From Jeotgalicoccus sp052093725 (GTDB lineage: Bacteria; Bacillota; Bacilli; Staphylococcales; Salinicoccaceae): a DNA stretch of 7,260 bases. The position numbers were made by a program, and so were the translations under genes. The notes below the pieces were generated by a model. The model was not told the DNA's origin, searched no databases, and saw only the letters and a program-made list of their open reading frames with translations. Numbering within the stretch: position 1 is the stretch's first letter; every line of letters starts with the position of its first letter. Location of the stretch: NCBI GenBank assembly GCA_052093725.1, contig JBQDHL010000081.1, forward strand, positions 1 through 7,260. Reading direction: 5' to 3'. Shown in pieces: positions 6,584 to 7,260 of the stretch.

Positions 6584-6600
6584 TTATACGCGTTTATAAT
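6571..6600 (+). promoter_or_regulatory. Candidate sigma-A promoter of the DUF1033 gene (and possibly cspA)
   Basis: TTGATA (6571-6576, 5 of 6) is followed after 18 nt by a perfect TATAAT (6595-6600). This predicts a start near 6607 and a leader of about 30 nt before ATG 6637. No terminator is visible between this gene and cspA, so the transcript may continue into cspA. Confidence 0.65.
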
Positions 6601-6636
6601 AATGAATAATATCGGCTAGGGAATGGAGTTTTAAAC

Positions 6637-6930
6637 ATGTATGAAGTCGTGATTGTTAAAGCAGATTATGAAGGTTGGTGGCTCTTCGACGATTGGCAGG
6701 AAGACATTATCAGCAGGCATCAGTTTAACAGCATTGCCGCAATGACATCGGGCTACAATGCAATAATAGATCAAATGAAAAGTGAATATAATAGCTATGT
6801 ACAGGGTAAATATGAATTATACGCATTCTTTAACGCATGCGAAATAGAATTTTGTGAAGAATGTGATGAAGACCTCCAAATATACTACACGCCGATAATG
6901 ACACAAGATAATGAATTTTATAAAAAATGA
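6637..6930 (+). CDS. DUF1033 family small protein (positional counterpart of MsaA)
   Basis: A 97-residue acidic soluble protein without signal peptide or membrane helix. The N-terminus MYEVVIVKADYEGWWLFDDWQ and the C-terminal CEECDEDLQIYY fit my knowledge of the Bacillota family DUF1033 (PF06279). The signature parts are the WW-LFDDW-ED block (residues 14-23) and the C-E-E-C-D-E cluster with Cys73 and Cys76. A CxxC pair could bind a metal or be redox-active, but two cysteines alone prove neither. ATG 6637 has GGAG (6625-6628) 8 nt upstream and a good promoter behind it. The gene lies directly upstream of cspA on the same strand with no terminator between. This is the arrangement I recall for the staphylococcal msaABCR operon, in which a small protein (MsaA) precedes CspA (MsaB). 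I infer positional equivalence and have not assigned the symbol. Confidence 0.85.
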   Translation: MYEVVIVKADYEGWWLFDDWQEDIISRHQFNSIAAMTSGYNAIIDQMKSEYNSYVQGKYELYAFFNACEIEFCEECDEDLQIYYTPIMTQDNEFYKK

Positions 6931-6982
6931 TGAAAAACATGTGTAAAGGATAGAAAACGTCACGGAATCGTTGGAAATCAAC

Positions 6983-7011
6983 TTGCAATATAAGTGAATA
7001 TATCGTATAAT
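6983..7011 (+). promoter_or_regulatory. Sigma-A promoter of cspA
   Basis: TTGCAA (6983-6988, 5 of 6) is followed after exactly 17 nt by a perfect TATAAT (7006-7011). This predicts a start around 7018 and a 5' leader of about 52 nt. It allows cspA to be expressed independently of the upstream DUF1033 gene. The -10 sits in the centre of the palindrome CGTATAATACG (7004-7014). Confidence 0.8.
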
Positions 7012-7018
7012 ACGAATC

Positions 7019-7041
7019 ATCAGTAAGTTCTTCTTATTGAT
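7019..7041 (+). promoter_or_regulatory. Hairpin in the cspA 5' leader
   Basis: ATCAGTAAG (7019-7027) pairs with CTTATTGAT (7033-7041): 9 bp including one G:U, with the pyrimidine loop TTCTT. It occupies the start of the predicted leader, about 15 nt before the GGAGG at 7056-7060. Cold-shock mRNAs commonly carry regulatory leader structures, and S. aureus cspA is reported to be controlled through a 5'-UTR hairpin with a U-rich motif. Equivalence here is inferred. Confidence 0.5.
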
Positions 7042-7069
7042 AATTTACGTCTTTTGGAGGATTTTATTA

Positions 7070-7260
7070 ATGAAACAAGGTACAGTGAAATGGTTTAACG
7101 CAGAAAAAGGTTTTGGCTTCATCGAAATTGAAGGAGAAAACGATGTATTCGTACACTTCTCAGCAATCGACCAAGAAGGCTACAAGTCTCTTGAAGAAGG
7201 ACAAGCAGTTGAATTTGAAGTAGTTGAAGGCGACCGCGGTCCTCAAGCTGCAAACGTTGC
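7070..7260 (+). CDS. cspA: Cold shock protein CspA/MsaB (3' end cut by window)
   Basis: Single cold-shock domain: a five-stranded beta barrel that binds single-stranded RNA and DNA and acts as an RNA chaperone. In staphylococci CspA (MsaB) also affects global regulation, including virulence and capsule. The window holds 63 full codons and two bases (GC) of the next. The family is 66 aa in staphylococci, so only about three residues and the stop are missing. RNP1 is KGFGFI (residues 13-18) and RNP2 is DVFVHF (25-30). W8 and F9 and the basic and aromatic residues of the binding face are present. ATG 7070 has GGAGG (7056-7060) 9 nt upstream. The protein is nearly identical to the staphylococcal sequence as I remember it, with I20, D34 and E36 among the few differences. 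The split codon GCN predicts Ala at residue 64. Confidence 0.97.
   Translation, partial: MKQGTVKWFNAEKGFGFIEIEGENDVFVHFSAIDQEGYKSLEEGQAVEFEVVEGDRGPQAANV

Noticed and set aside
6817..7020. Minus-strand 67-aa open frame opposite the DUF1033 end and the cspA promoter
   Set aside because: It overlaps a well-supported gene and promoter and has no recognisable start signal or family resemblance.

Overview
The window looks like a chromosomal housekeeping segment from a low-GC Gram-positive of the family Staphylococcaceae. The evidence is the near-staphylococcal CspA sequence, Bacillota-style Shine-Dalgarno sites, and a gene order (odhA-odhB, a brnQ paralogue, telA, xpaC, then the DUF1033/cspA pair) that I recall from staphylococcal chromosomes. 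The proteins differ enough from S. aureus that a related genus (for example Jeotgalicoccus, Salinicoccus or Macrococcus) is plausible, but the sequence alone does not settle the genus. No insertion sequence, phage gene, CRISPR array, tRNA or rRNA was seen.

Layout. Bases 2-2503 (+) hold the 3' part of odhA (E1 of 2-oxoglutarate dehydrogenase) and the whole of odhB (E2), 18 nt apart and closed by an intrinsic terminator at 2526-2556. Right behind that terminator is a 64-aa conserved-looking small protein (2574-2768). Next comes a BrnQ-type branched-chain amino acid transporter (2867-4180) with its own candidate promoter, a candidate CodY box just upstream, and a strong terminator (4192-4225). 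On the minus strand, xpaC (6513-5782) and telA (5789-4599) form a two-gene operon with an 8-bp overlap, ending at a terminator at 4551-4587. A compact divergent promoter region (6554-6600) drives xpaC-telA leftward and a DUF1033 small protein (6637-6930) rightward. The right end is cspA/msaB, with its own consensus promoter and a 5'-UTR hairpin, cut by the window three or so codons before its expected stop.

The part not explained by known genes is the convergent gap of about 420 bp between brnQ and telA. Between the two facing terminators sits a degenerate tandem array (about 4248-4443) of roughly five 36-42 bp units. Each starts with CATG-N2-TATG or a variant, and most end with a form of ATGAG-N-ACT. 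Two units fold on themselves as 11-bp imperfect hairpins with 12-nt loops. A perfect 12-bp inverted repeat joins the end of one unit to the start of the next, and a third exact copy of that 12-mer lies one unit further on. The array also reads as short open frames chained by ATGA stop/start overlaps. I favour a structural (REP-like or RNA) repeat over a coding one.

Functionally the window joins central carbon metabolism (TCA cycle E1/E2), branched-chain amino acid uptake probably under CodY, a membrane/envelope-stress pair (XpaC-TelA), and the cold-shock RNA chaperone CspA. These are separate transcription units that happen to be neighbours, not one pathway.
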